From: Chara braunii
Taxonomy: Eukaryota > Streptophyta > Charophyceae > Charales > Characeae
Reading direction: 5' to 3'
Length of the DNA: 45,973 nt
NCBI GenBank assembly: GCA_003427395.1
Contig: BFEA01000160.1
Location: 230,567-276,539 of the forward strand
Shown here: piece by piece, positions 8,920 through 19,506 of the stretch
Position numbering within the stretch: the stretch's first letter is position 1
Layout of the letters: the number at the start of each line of letters is the position of its first letter
Position numbers and translations under genes: made by a program
The notes under the pieces: model-generated
Database searches by the model: none
What the model was told of the DNA's origin: nothing
What the model saw: only the letters and a program-made list of their open reading frames with translations

Positions 8920-10610
8920 TACAAAAGTTTTGGGAACCAGGTTGGTTTAGGGGAATTAGGAGTTATGAGAAGGTAGAAAGCGGGGGAGAGTATTGCGCGG
9001 GAGATGATTATGTTTATAAGGGATGTGGGAGGGAAGATTCATCTATAAGGTTCTTTTGGTACCGAGTTTCAGTCGAGAGAGAGGGCTTCTATGTTGAGTG
9101 CAAGACTTGAACAAGTTCTGGATACAACTAAAGGACAAACGTGATGATAGTCGGAAGCGAAGAGGTCAATGACCGAAGATAGTCTTGGGGACATATGAGA
9201 AGATGCCCCAATCGGAGTTATCCTCTGTTTTGGAAACGTGATCCGCGTGTTGGTTAAGTTCGCGCAAAATCTAAATAGGGTTCAGAAGAGTATTGCAAGA
9301 AATGAGTATTGATGCGATATCTCGGAGCCAAGGATTGAATAGTGGATCAGAGGAGCGCATATTAGCAAGGAGAAAGGAGGCGGTCTGGCTGTCTATGTGC
9401 AGTCTAATTAATGTGGATACTGGATAGTGAGAGGTTTTTATGACTGTTAAAGAGTACGATGGAAGTTTGGAGAACTGCAAACAATTTTCAGTGCGTGGAG
9501 GAGGAGTCAAGAAGATAGTTTGGAAGACATTCGTTGAAGATGATTTCGTTATTGAGAGTTCTCATTATTGCTGCAATTTGCGTGGAAGTTGCATCTATTG
9601 CGGTAAGTAGAGTGGTTTATCTGATTATCCAAAGGCATCCTGGAAGAGAAAGGAGGTGGTGGAGCCACCATGATAAGTCAAAGAGAAAGTCATTAGAAGC
9701 TGAAATGATTGAGTCACAGTTTGCAGGTAAAATAAAATCGTAAAAGGAAGGCAAGAAGAGGGGGGCGGGGAGAAAGGCTTTTGAAAGGAATGCTTATTTT
9801 TCCTGCTAACTTTGCTAAGGATCTGCTAGATATTGAAGATGTTGAGACACGATTAATGAGATTAATAATATTTAGGGTCATGTCTTCAGGAACCTTTATT
9901 CTCTTGTTGTGAGAGTCGAGAATGAAACCAAGAAACTTAATAGATTGAGAAGGTAGAAAAAAATATTGGTTAATGCTGAGGAAAAAACCTAAATTTGTGA
10001 AGAAGGGCGATGTAGTTGAAGGTTTGCCAGATGAGGAAGGGGACAGTGAAATTTGCTAAGGCGAAGTTGTCTATGTATGACGAAATAAGTACTTTACGGA
10101 TTCTGAGTTTCGTCATGATTTCCTGCATAACTGTGGTGAAGATCCAGCATGCGGATAAGACCCCGAAACATAGAGTATTGAAGTGGTAATTCGTTTCTTT
10201 CCAATTAAAAGCGAAAAATGGGTGGTGATCCGGATAAATGAGGATAATGTAATAAAAATTCTTTATGTCGAAGCAAGTGAGAAAGTCTTGCGAAGAAGAA
10301 CTAGAGAGGGAAGAGAGCAAGTCATCAAAAGATTCGTAGTGAAAATGAGGAAAGGAGAAAAAAAAATTACGAATCTAACATCAAGAACAAATTTTGTATT
10401 TGACGAGCTTTCAAGAGCAAACACATGGTTTATCACTATTGGGAAGGGAGATTGTTCTATAACTTTGAATTGTAGAAGTTGTGAAACAGAGGAAGATATG
10501 AAATCTTGGTGATGGGGAAGAAGGTTGTGATTTGAAATGATGGTTTTGGGGGAAAATTGAAGTTTAAGAACTTGCTTAGATTGAGAGGCAGAGTAAACTC
10601 CTTTGAGCAT
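8920..10610 (-). pseudogene. Reverse transcriptase-RNase H of the Kangaroo-like element
   Basis: DIRS-type polymerase broken into several minus-strand frames. The RT fingers (10610-10263) show KFVLDVRFV. The palm follows after a frameshift (10320-9970) with FDIKNFYYI, then FGVLSACWIFT, where FGLSSA is usual, and SSYIDNFALA, the YxDD box with its second Asp changed to Asn. The thumb/connection (about 9960-9790) reads SIKFLGFILDS, RIKVPED and AKLAGKI in another frame. RNase H (about 9605-9270) shows TAIDATSTQIAAIM, DSSSTH and IDSQTASFLLANM. The HADHVSKTEDNSDW segment (about 9265-9215) is the ADxxSR-like end. A DIRS-typical tail follows: DLFASD, EALSLD then TGA, and IFPPTSLI. Two TGA codons in this tail sit where Trp is usual. 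I see no protease or DDE integrase. It is clearly a dead copy. Confidence 0.88.
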
Positions 10611-10689
10611 GCGACGAACTTCTATTTTCTTTGTGGTGGGAATGTGATTAGTGCTTACAAAGTTGTGTCTGACGCTGTGCTTGATCCAC

Positions 10690-11905
10690 TACAAAACTGA
10701 GTGAGAGAAAAATTTGGAGGAGGAGGAAAGAAAGAGATTCCAGTTGGAGAAGGAGGAGGTGGTGGATGCTGCGAAGAAGTGGTCTGGTGACCTTAGCCAA
10801 GATTGAGTTTCTTGAAGCGCAAATACTGCTTTGCGGAGGTCAGTGATTGATTGAGGTTTGAAAAGATTTTGAAGAATCTGAGGGACTGGAGGAATGGTGA
10901 AGGGGGGGCAAGCACTAAGAGGCTGCGTTGAAGTCATCCTTGTTGTTAGAGTTCGTCTTTGAGCTGTCGGTATCGAATTTGAACTCCTTTGTTGCTCTGC
11001 TGTAGCCGTAACCCTTGTAGTCTTCGTCTTGATGCTTGCGAGAGGTGGAACGTCTGTCTTCAGATTTGGAGTGATCGTCATTCTTTTGGTCACGGTCTGT
11101 TGATTTGCCTTCCTAATCTCCCCAATTTGCCCTGCAAGGTGAGAGGAAGATAAGTGAGAATGCCCTTAACGCAAATGGCGTGGACTTTTTTGGCAGTCTA
11201 GGGCGAGTAGTTAAAGTCATCGGGCACTACCCTAACTTACTTGACTTCCATCTGACGAGCTTGATTAACTTGAAGGCAGTAGTTGAATTTCGCTTCGATA
11301 AGTGGTAGTGCCTCTTCCATTCCTTCTCTAGCGGCCTTGCTTAGTAGTATCTTGGTCTCCTTGGAAATGCGTTTTTCCATGAAATCCTTGGTTATAGAGG
11401 CGACACATGACACAAAGTCGATGACAAAGGTCTTTCCATACGGGTAACAGGAGTATTTAAGGGCGAGAACCTTAAATCTGATGAGGGATATGATTTGCCA
11501 AAGATAGCATGGGTTGAAGAAGAGTTTTTTCCATGCTTCGAGCTCATAGAATGAGGAGGGGGGCTTCGGAAGCATCTTCAGGGAAATTTCATGCATGTGG
11601 GAGGTTATGTTGGAATATAGTTCATTAAGGGCTTGATTCTCCTCCTCTCTTCTGAGAATCTCATTTTGACCGGTTTCGGATTTCTGGATGAGCTGGGTTC
11701 GGAGTTGATCAAAAAGTGTCATCACGTCTGGTGCAGAGGAAGAGGAAGAAAAGTGTTGGAGTGTTCGCAATTGGTGAGAACCGAAGATGGGTTGGAGTAC
11801 ATGAGGCGAGGGGGAGGGAGGTGGAGGGGGAGGGGGAGGTGGCAGGAGTTTGAGGCCAAAGATGTGGACTTTCTGGGTTTGGGATGATTTCTTTGCCTGT
11901 ACCAC
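10690..11905 (-). pseudogene. Gag-like frame upstream of RT
   Basis: A 222-codon minus-strand frame (11905-11237) opens with a polyproline run, followed by a Gln/Glu-rich helical segment likely to be a coiled coil (around DQLRTQLIQKSET). A hydrophobic helical core and a basic C-terminal part with FMEKRISKETKILL complete it. Downstream (about 11100-10930) another frame holds a charged Asp/Ser/Lys/Arg-rich region, then Ser-rich sequence up to the RT. The order and composition fit a Gag-like ORF1, but no zinc knuckle is present and I cannot match it to a named family. The frame begins at GTG just upstream of a CAG, so it may be an exon after a splice acceptor rather than a true start. Confidence 0.5.
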
Positions 11906-12096
11906 AAAAATGAGTTATTCTATTTGGGCTTGAGGATTGAGGCATGAAACGATCTTGGTCGGGGAGAAGACGAAAGGTGCAACCGGAGAGATAACTAGTA
12001 CGCGAGCACCGATAAGGGCTTGCGGTCTATTGGCGGAGATGACTCTGGTGATGACAGGATCCATCTGGTAGACATAAGTTCACATTAAAGTTAACG

Positions 12097-12500
12097 TTAA
12101 TGGTTGTGGTGGTAATGAATCCTCGGATGAGTAGGGTGGTTCCATGTATTTAAAAAAAAAAAAAAAGTGTCATCATCGAAGAGTTGAATGACTTGTGGAA
12201 AGAAGTAGGAGACAATAAAGATAGAAACCGGAAAGGAATATCCAATTATGAGTAGTATTAGGACCGCTAGGATTCTCATGGGAAAACACTGAGTGAGAAG
12301 AGGATTGAGTGAGAAGGTGCGAAAAAGGCGTAGGGTGAGGGAAAAAAGAATAAGCACAAGTTTGAGTAGGAGACTTTCAATAAATGAGGTCTCCATTGAA
12401 TTCCTGCAAACAAGGAAGGACATTCAAATATCATTTGAAGATAAATGATTGATTGATTTGAGCGAAATAAAAGGAGAAGGGTATGATTGAGTTTTGTCAT
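12097..12500 (-). other. Hydrophobic minus-strand frames of uncertain status
   Basis: Two overlapping frames (12423-12097 and 12500-12276) are rich in Phe, Leu and Ile and carry a poly-Phe run from an A-tract at 12151-12166. The composition follows from T-rich sense-strand DNA. No domain is seen. They lie inside the Kangaroo-like element, upstream of the gag-like frame. Confidence 0.2.
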
Positions 12501-12691
12501 TAGTCTTCATCCCCCATGTTTTTTTGTTTTTTTGTTTTTTTTTTGGTCCAATGATCAGTTTGAGTTTTTTTATGGTTGTGCAAACTCATCCTGCAGGAGA
12601 GTTTTCCTTCTTCACTCCATTTTTTTTTGTGGTAGATAATAATTGACTTGAGTAATATGCTCTTCCTCTTTTCTCCTAATTTTTTTGATTG

Positions 12692-12723
<32 letters not shown>

Positions 12724-13290
12724 TCGATTAGAGTTGTTTTGTGAGCAGAGTTTTCGAGATGGTAAGATGGTGTGTGATGGGGTCATAGACAAGGTGTGGG
12801 TTTCTTGTTAAATGAGTGTTAGCCGTCCTTTTTTTTTTTTTTTTTTCTTAATGTGCGAAAAGTGAGAAAATAGGAAGTGAAGAAAACTTATCTAAGGCAT
12901 TTATGTACAAAACATTTACCGATAATTCTGAAGTTTGCATATTGAGGCTTGGTTTGTCGTGGTTTTGTGATTGATGGGTGACGTTTTTAAAATGATGGTG
13001 TTTGTTTGTTTGTTTTTTTTGTTTTTTTTTTTTTAAGTAAAAGGAGATGAGTTGTGGTAGTGGTTGTTGACGAAAAAGGAGTAGGTGCACTGGTCTATTT
13101 TATGCGCGGAATAGTTTCCTCCTTTTTTTTTTTTTTTTTATAATAACTGCTGCTAGCTTTATTACCTCATTATTGGTACCGTATGCATCCGCCCCATCGC
13201 TTTAACCCTTCTTTTGTCTTCCTCCTTTCCTCCTTTCCTCCCCTTTTCTTCCCTTCTTTCCTTCTTCTTATTTATTCTATCTCTTTTTTC

Positions 13291-13343
<53 letters not shown>

Positions 13344-13509
13344 AAAGTAACATCCTTCGGAGGAGCCAAAATAAATATCAATGACTTTACACTTCAAGCG
13401 AAGTGACGGTCGTTCTTCCATCAGGTTGAGATGAATAATTATTCATTAAAGTGGTGAACAAACGTGAAAAGAAAAACTTACTTACGCATAAGTGGTAAAT
13501 GGGGAGGTA

Positions 13510-14010
13510 GATTAAAGAAATCAATTGATTGATTAATCGATTGACAAGTCAGATAATTGGTTGATGATCCGGTTTATGTTGCAAAATTGTGATCAGTCAA
13601 TTAATTGGTCGATCAAAGGGTCCAGAGATTTAAAGCTAACATTATATGCATTGAAGGGATGATCAATCAAATGGTTAACTAGGCGATGGTTACATCAAGT
13701 AGTTGCTCGGACGTCGTCATGGTTGGGTAGAATACGGTGAGTGAGAGGTGAGGTGGAAGTTCGACGAATGCCGGAAGCGGCTTGCCGAACATGATATTCT
13801 GTAGAAACACTTGCACAGAGAGTAATAGACGTGAGAGTACATCATAAGGTGGGGAAAAAGGGATAAACTTGCAGTTTTTTTGATCAAATAGTTAAGCTTG
13901 ATTAATCGATTGATCGATTATAAGTTGATGCAATGATCGACTATTGATTAAGTAGTGGAATAATCTTCTGATTGATTGATTGTTAATCGATTGATCGACT
14001 ATTTAGACGA
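13510..14010. repeat. GATT/TCGA-type tetranucleotide array with cassette copy 1
   Basis: Blocks of GATT, ATCGATT and TTGATCGAT variants (13515-13660 and 13885-14010) flank a roughly 220-bp unique cassette (13661-13880). The cassette contains TTCGACGAATGCCGGAAGCGG and CATCATAAGGTGGGGAA motifs. The cassette recurs at 15119. Confidence 0.85.
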
Positions 14011-14138
14011 TTGTTCGGTGTAAACATAGGGTTCGTGAGCCCCCCTCCGCAAAAAAAAATGTTGGGTTTAAACGAAATTTATTTAGGATTATGAGAGTAC
14101 AGTTTTAGGTCTTCTACATGAGCAATATTTTTTGTGAA

Positions 14139-14139
<1 letters not shown>

Positions 14140-14205
<66 letters not shown>
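14140..14205. repeat. (TA)n microsatellite
   Basis: About 65 bases of alternating TA. It yields only an artefactual Tyr-Ile frame. Confidence 0.97.
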
Positions 14206-14209
<4 letters not shown>

Positions 14210-14939
14210 CCACTAGAAGTGGCGAGGAAAAAAAGCAAAATTTTTCACAGTAAATCATTACTAGGCGGAGCATCGTATATTTATAAATTGAAACATCCAT
14301 GTTTTTTTTTATTTTAAAAGATCATGTGTAGAGTCCTATAAGTTATCACGACGAACATGGTTGAGGGTTTGGCGAACGTGCGAACGTGTTATCTTGTTTA
14401 TTAATAGTACTTAATACGTTCGCCATAAAATATTCTCCTATCTGTGGGCAAACTTTCTTTTTTAAAAATGTTTTTTTTTTTTTTTTTTTTGGTTTTTTAT
14501 TTTTAACTTGCGTTTGACAAAAAAATTGAAGATGTCTATGAGACAAAAGTTGTTTGTGTTATTATTTTACATAACATATATTTTTGGCAAAGATTTTGCT
14601 GTTAAATTTAAAATTGTTTTATAGAGTCTATTAATGTTGAAAACGGCATATATGCCAGAATTCACAAGAACTGTTTTTTCACAACTTTTGAGTTTGTTTT
14701 ATTAGAGCTCTGCTTTTCTGCAAGTCCATTGAGAATGACTTATACTCGTATAACAGGATCTTTGCAAGAAAGAGTTTTCCTCCACATCTTGAGAATCGCT
14801 CGATTGTTTGCTTGATTGCCTTCTCTCTCGGAAAGTGGTCGAAAATATGTTTTTTCTTTTATCAGAAATAAGCGTTTGACTTCTACTTTTTCACTCTACA
14901 CAAAATGTTGGGTTTTGTGGTTTTGTTGGGTTTTCACGA

Positions 14940-15800
14940 ATCCTGTGTTTGTATTAATTAATTGATTAGTCGATTAGTCGATTGATTGGTCGATTAATCG
15001 ATTGATTGACCGATCGACTGATTAATGGTTTGATTGGTCGATCGTTTGATTAATTGACTGATCGGACGATCGTTTAATCGATTGATTGATTGATCTAACA
15101 TTAGATATATTGTAAGGTTGATCGATCAAATGGTTGACTAGACGATCGTTACAGGAAGTAGTTGCCCGAACGTCGTTATGTAAGGGTAGAATGAGGTATG
15201 CTTTACTGAGTGAAAGGTCAGGTGGAAGTTCGACGATTGCCGGAAGCGGCTTGTTGAACATGATATTTTGTAGAAACACTTGCACAAAGACTGAGAGTAC
15301 ATCATAAGGTGGGGAAGAAGGGATATACTTGCAGTTTTGTTCATCAAATGGTTTGATGAGTTGATCATCCTGATTAATCGATTGATCGATTATCAGTTGA
15401 TGTAATGATTGATTATCAATTAATTAGTGGAAAGATCAATTTATTGATTGATTGTTAATCGATTGATCGGTTCATTGGACGATTGCTCGATGTATTAATT
15501 GATTGATTAACCGATTAGTCGATTGATTGACCGATAATCGATTGATTGACCGATAATCGATTGATTGGCCGATCGATCACTTAATGGGTTGATCGGCCGA
15601 TCGACTGGTTAATCTATTGATCGGTTGATTATCTGATCAATCGATTGATCGGTCGTTCGACGGATTAGTCGATTGGTAGGGCGATTAAATGATTGATCGG
15701 TCGATTAATCAACTAATCGATTGATCGACCGATAATCGAATGATTGGTCGACTAGAGGTCAGGTAAATGTTCAACGTTTGCCGGAAGCCACTTGTAATGG
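14940..15800. repeat. Large GATT/TCGA array with cassette copies 2 and 3
   Basis: Array 14955-15110, cassette copy 2 at 15119-15340, then a roughly 400-bp array (15355-15755) of GATTGATT, AATCGATT and GACCGAT units, then a cassette fragment (15755-15800) that repeats only the GTCAGGT-GTTC-ACG-TTGCCGGAAG part. The alternation of array and cassette makes a higher-order repeat with the block at 13510-14010. Many units are self-complementary (TCGATCGA, AATCGATT). Confidence 0.85.
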
Positions 15801-16262
15801 TAGTGATAAGTAATCATCATCATGATTTCTCTGATCATTCTTCCTTTTTTTTTTTTTTTTTTTACGTGTGCGATCGATTGATGTTATTGAAGATTGATTG
15901 CCAGACATATTTATTTTATTGAGAATTCTGGGAATTATTGTTAGGCTTTATGTAAATTTTTGAAAGTACACGGATAATCACGCAAAAACGAGATAAAATA
16001 AAATATATATACTTTCATTGTTTTTTTTTTTTAGGTGGTTTTGATCAGTACTTCTGAATACAAAGCCGCCTATGCGGGTGCAAGTTCGGTGGCAACTGAA
16101 CTTGTCTTTCCCTTTCCTTTTTTTTTTTTTTTTTTAACATTCGATGACCAGACGAATCTATTGAGAATAACCTGGGATTGACTATTAGTCGTTTGCAAAT
16201 ACCAAGATTGAGACGTAGAAGTGATAAGAAAATGAATTATATTCATCGTTTATCTTCTTCTC

Positions 16263-16293
<31 letters not shown>

Positions 16294-16821
16294 AACTGTC
16301 TGTAATCAGAACTTGAGTGTGATAGACTGCCTTTAAAATGGATGGCGTAGCTTCTCGTTCTTCTCTCCCCTCCCTTTTTTTAAATTTTATTTTTTTAATT
16401 GATATGGAGGAAAAAAATAATTTGAGGGTTGATAACCCTTCCCAAAGTTTCCCCCTTTTCTTTTTCCGTCCCTCCTTCCCTCCCCCCCTTTTTTTTTTTT
16501 TTTTTTAACTTGTCTTAAAAAAAGGGGTTGGGGTAAGTGGTGAGGAGTGTGATTTGAGCAAGTCATAAAATCTAGAGATACTGATTTTACGAGGCGATAC
16601 AGATGCGCGCTTAAAAAATCATCGGTGATGATTGAGATGTTTAAGAGGTTGGTTGTCGTTAAATCAACCAGATAGATAATCGGTTGGTCTAAGGTACTCC
16701 TACCTAGTTGAGTAACAGGTTGATCGAATGAACGTAAAGTATGAGAATGATTGTTTCTGAAATGCAATAGATAAAGGCAAAGGGAGAAGGGAAAATAAGC
16801 GGGTCAATTCAAATTGCGGAT

Positions 16822-17450
16822 TGGAGTGATGTGGTTGGTTTGATCTTTACAAAGTGGTTAGTCAATCAGATGAGCAAAGTCGTTTATCTTGATTGAGTAA
16901 CCGCTTGGTTAGGTTGGTACGAAGTCATTCGTCTTTCCGCTCCATTTTTTTTTTTTTTTTTTTTTTTTAAGTAACGGATTAGAGGTTTGGAAGGGGAAGT
17001 GGAATATTGATAAGTTGAAAGGAGAGAAGGAAGAAATTAAACATGAAATCTTGCAAGGTTTGCAAACAAATCCTTTTTTTTTTTTTTTTTTTTTTTTTAT
17101 GTCCTCCTCAACTGGGAAGATAATACCTCTCTTTGAATGACGATTTGGAGTGATGTGGTCGGTTTGATCTTTACCAGTCGGTTAATCAGTCAGATGATAA
17201 AGCAGTCGATCTTGATTGAGTAACCGCTTGATGAGGTTGGTGTGAACTCAAGTTTGGAATGGATGATTTTCATCTGAGTTTTTTTTTTTTTTTTTTTTTT
17301 TTTTAATGGGTTAGGGACTTTAGAAGGGGAGAGGAATATTGAAAACCCAAAAGAAGAGAAGTGAAAGATTAGGAATGAAATGAGAAAAAATCCTTTGCTA
17401 TATTCACAATTCTAATGTCCTCCTTAATTGGGGACTTAATATTGCCACAT
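16822..17450. repeat. Tandem duplication of about 320 bp
   Basis: GGAGTGATGTGGT at 16825 recurs at 17148. GGTTTGATCTTTAC, CTTGATTGAGTAACCGCTTG, GAGGAATATTGA or GTGGAATATTGA, and ATGTCCTCCT-AACTGGG follow in the same order in both copies. Each copy contains a poly-T tract at a comparable place, so at least one tract predates the duplication. Confidence 0.75.
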
Positions 17451-17879
17451 TCTTGGACTGCTGGTTTTTCTCCTTCACTACATTCGTCAATGTCTCCCCC
17501 TACTTGCTCTTCTTCTCCCTGGCTGCCTTCCCTTTTTTATTTTTATTTATTTATTTATTTATTTTTAATCAGAACTTAGTCATGCATTATTACGATCTTT
17601 GATGCTCCTTTCTACTTATTACAGAGAGTAATGGAAAAACAACAGCGGACAATTGATCACTGGCATCGTACCCTTTTTGTTACACCCTTCCTTGACTTCG
17701 GCCCTCTTCTTGACCTTCTGCTTTTCTTCTCCCATTTTTCCCCTCACAATTAAGGCTTGGTTATCCATTTTACATTCCACACCTCGCGTCCTTCCGTTAT
17801 TACAAAGCATAATGACGAAGGACAAGCAGCGAGCCCGACTATACTCACATTGACCTTACTACCTTCATTAATCAGTAAG

Positions 17880-18955
17880 CTAGTAATGCTTCTTACTTGG
17901 GTTTTGGGGAAGGAAGGGGATGAGAGGGGGCGAGCGGAAGAAAATGAGACAATAAATGAAGAGGACACCTAAGAAGAGGGAGATTATGCAGAAGAGAAAA
18001 ATGTATTCAAGTCCCCTGAAGATGTGAGGTCTTCTCCTAGCTCTTAGGACTTTCCGGATGGGGGGGTTCAAAGTAGAGGGAGATGGGGTTTGATTGGGAG
18101 ACTGGTGAGGTTGGGAAATTATGAGGAGCTGCTAGACAGGGATCGGCTGATTGGGAGAGGGGGGGTCTGATTCGGATGCATAATCCGAACCTCTTCGGTA
18201 AGTCCTTCTTCTTCTGGGACGGGGATCTTCAACCTTCCTTCTTTGCAGCATCTTGGTTGTCATTATCGATGAAAGAGAAGATGTGAGTTGCGTCTTAGAG
18301 TTTCAAAATGAGACGCGGAAGTGCAGGCTGCGACGGATAGGAGGTTTCTCTTGGAAAATCCGGTGCTGATTGATACCTAGTTTTATTCCCGCAAGCTTGA
18401 TCTGTGAGCAAACTGAACCAGGGTCCTGGTCAAGATTGAATAAGCTGATGAAGAAGGAGGTGGGAGGTGTCACCCTTGATAAGTTGCTAAGCTACTTGAA
18501 GAAGCCTTTGAAGAAGAAGGCGAGAGGAGATATGAAACCTGGTAGCCTTTTAAGTAAAGGGATATTCTCTGCTATGCTGAGAAGGCCTCCGTTAACCCTG
18601 AACTTGGAGGAGTCCTCTCTTGCAGAAGCCAAGCAAAGTGAAAAACAATAGAATGGGATGTGTAGATCGTGCGCATGCTGCTCCTTCAAGTTACCAAACT
18701 CGGCGCTTGTCTTGGCCTGCTCCTGAGGTGAGAGCGAATTTAGACTCCGAGTGCCGAAGGTTATTAATGAGAGAAAAAAATTAGAGTAGAAGGAGTGAGA
18801 GAGGAGCTGCATAGCTTGATCCCGTGTGATGAAGAAGGAAGACTGAGCACCATTTTGGAAGGTGTAGAAGGCTTCTTCTTCTGCGAATACAAGTAAATCG
18901 GAGGTGACAAGGTTAGATACATACCTTCCTGAAGGTTGATTGCAAAAAAGTTACG
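17880..18955 (-). pseudogene. Gag-like ORF1 of the Kangaroo-like element
   Basis: One minus-strand frame stays readable for about 350 codons, broken only by TAG near 18492, TGA near 18302 and TAG near 18137. It opens near 18950 with VTSDLLVFAEEEAFYTF, continues through a helical core (RDQAMQLLSHSFYS, PQEQAKTSAEFGNLKEQ), then KLAGIKLGINQHRIFQEK, and ends in an Arg-rich tract (VEDPRPRRRRTYRRG) with an acidic/Ser tail. The basic tail suggests nucleic-acid binding in place of a zinc knuckle. The first break after the core is TAG where Gln would fit. The final roughly 60 codons are a hydrophobic run that may lie beyond the real end. It is placed just inside A1, where ORF1 is expected. No family match can be claimed from reading alone. 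Confidence 0.5.
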
Positions 18956-19115
18956 GTGTCTGGGAAGATGAAAGGGCGGGAGAAAAAGTGAAGAGGGAGA
19001 AGCGAGGTCGAGGGAGGATCAAGGAAGAAAATAGACTTGATATTTTCGTCGATGGCTATTGGTGGTAAAGTTATGGAAGATCTTAGCGGCGTGATGAGGG
19101 AGGAGAATAATATGG

Positions 19116-19440
19116 CTAGCTATCCGTCGCCAATGGGCTGTTGAGACTGGACTGTGAGGTTAGAGGGAAAAAATGACAGGAGGAATGAATCGAAAAGTTG
19201 TGTGCTGATGGAGGGTAGTGAATGGAAGGAAGAGGATGAAGACGGGGAGGCGGCTGAGACATGTTGTTGGTGGGGATAAGGATTGGTGGCGGGGTTAGGC
19301 AGAAGGGGGGGGGCATGTCTCCAATTCTGCAAGCAGACGGGTTCATGGTGGTGAGGTGGAACTGACTTACTGGGGTGGGATGGACTGACAGTAAGGACTG
19401 ACCGGAAAAAGCCGCTGACTTGTAACTGAATTGGAGACAC
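19116..19440 (-). pseudogene. Pro/Ser-rich N-terminal gag-like frame
   Basis: Two overlapping minus-strand frames (19440-19120 and 19346-19116) rich in Pro, Ser and His lie between A1 and the ORF1 core. The composition resembles the polyproline start of the second gag-like frame at 11905. Which frame was translated cannot be decided by eye. Confidence 0.3.
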
Positions 19441-19506
19441 GACGGTGGCAGAGCTATGCTGGCTGACGGCGGGCGACCCGAGGGACTGTGACCTGAGAGT
19501 CCCCTA

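Larger units (their letters stand above)
12500..17610. repeat. Non-coding interior: strand-biased poly-T tracts and simple repeats
   Basis: No gene is visible in about 5 kb. At least 12 T homopolymers of 17 bases or more lie on the plus strand: 12692-12720, 12829-12846, 13123-13139, 13297-13337, 14471-14490, 15845-15863, 16118-16135, 16271-16293, 16489-16506, 16945-16968, 17074-17098 and 17279-17304. No comparable A tract occurs between them. Most are preceded by a C/T-rich run and followed by A, often AA. On the element's minus sense strand these are poly-A tracts. Confidence 0.9.

Noticed and set aside
14079-14300. Tyr-Ile repeat frame on the minus strand
   Set aside because: It is produced by the TA microsatellite at 14140-14205.
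13510-15800. CRISPR array
   Set aside because: The repeat units are tetranucleotide variants without regular spacers, and the DNA is eukaryotic transposon sequence.
18881-18924. 44-base GTATGT...CAG intron-like segment on the minus strand
   Set aside because: The gag-like frame reads straight through it with good coding character, so splicing here would destroy the better frame. It is also very short.
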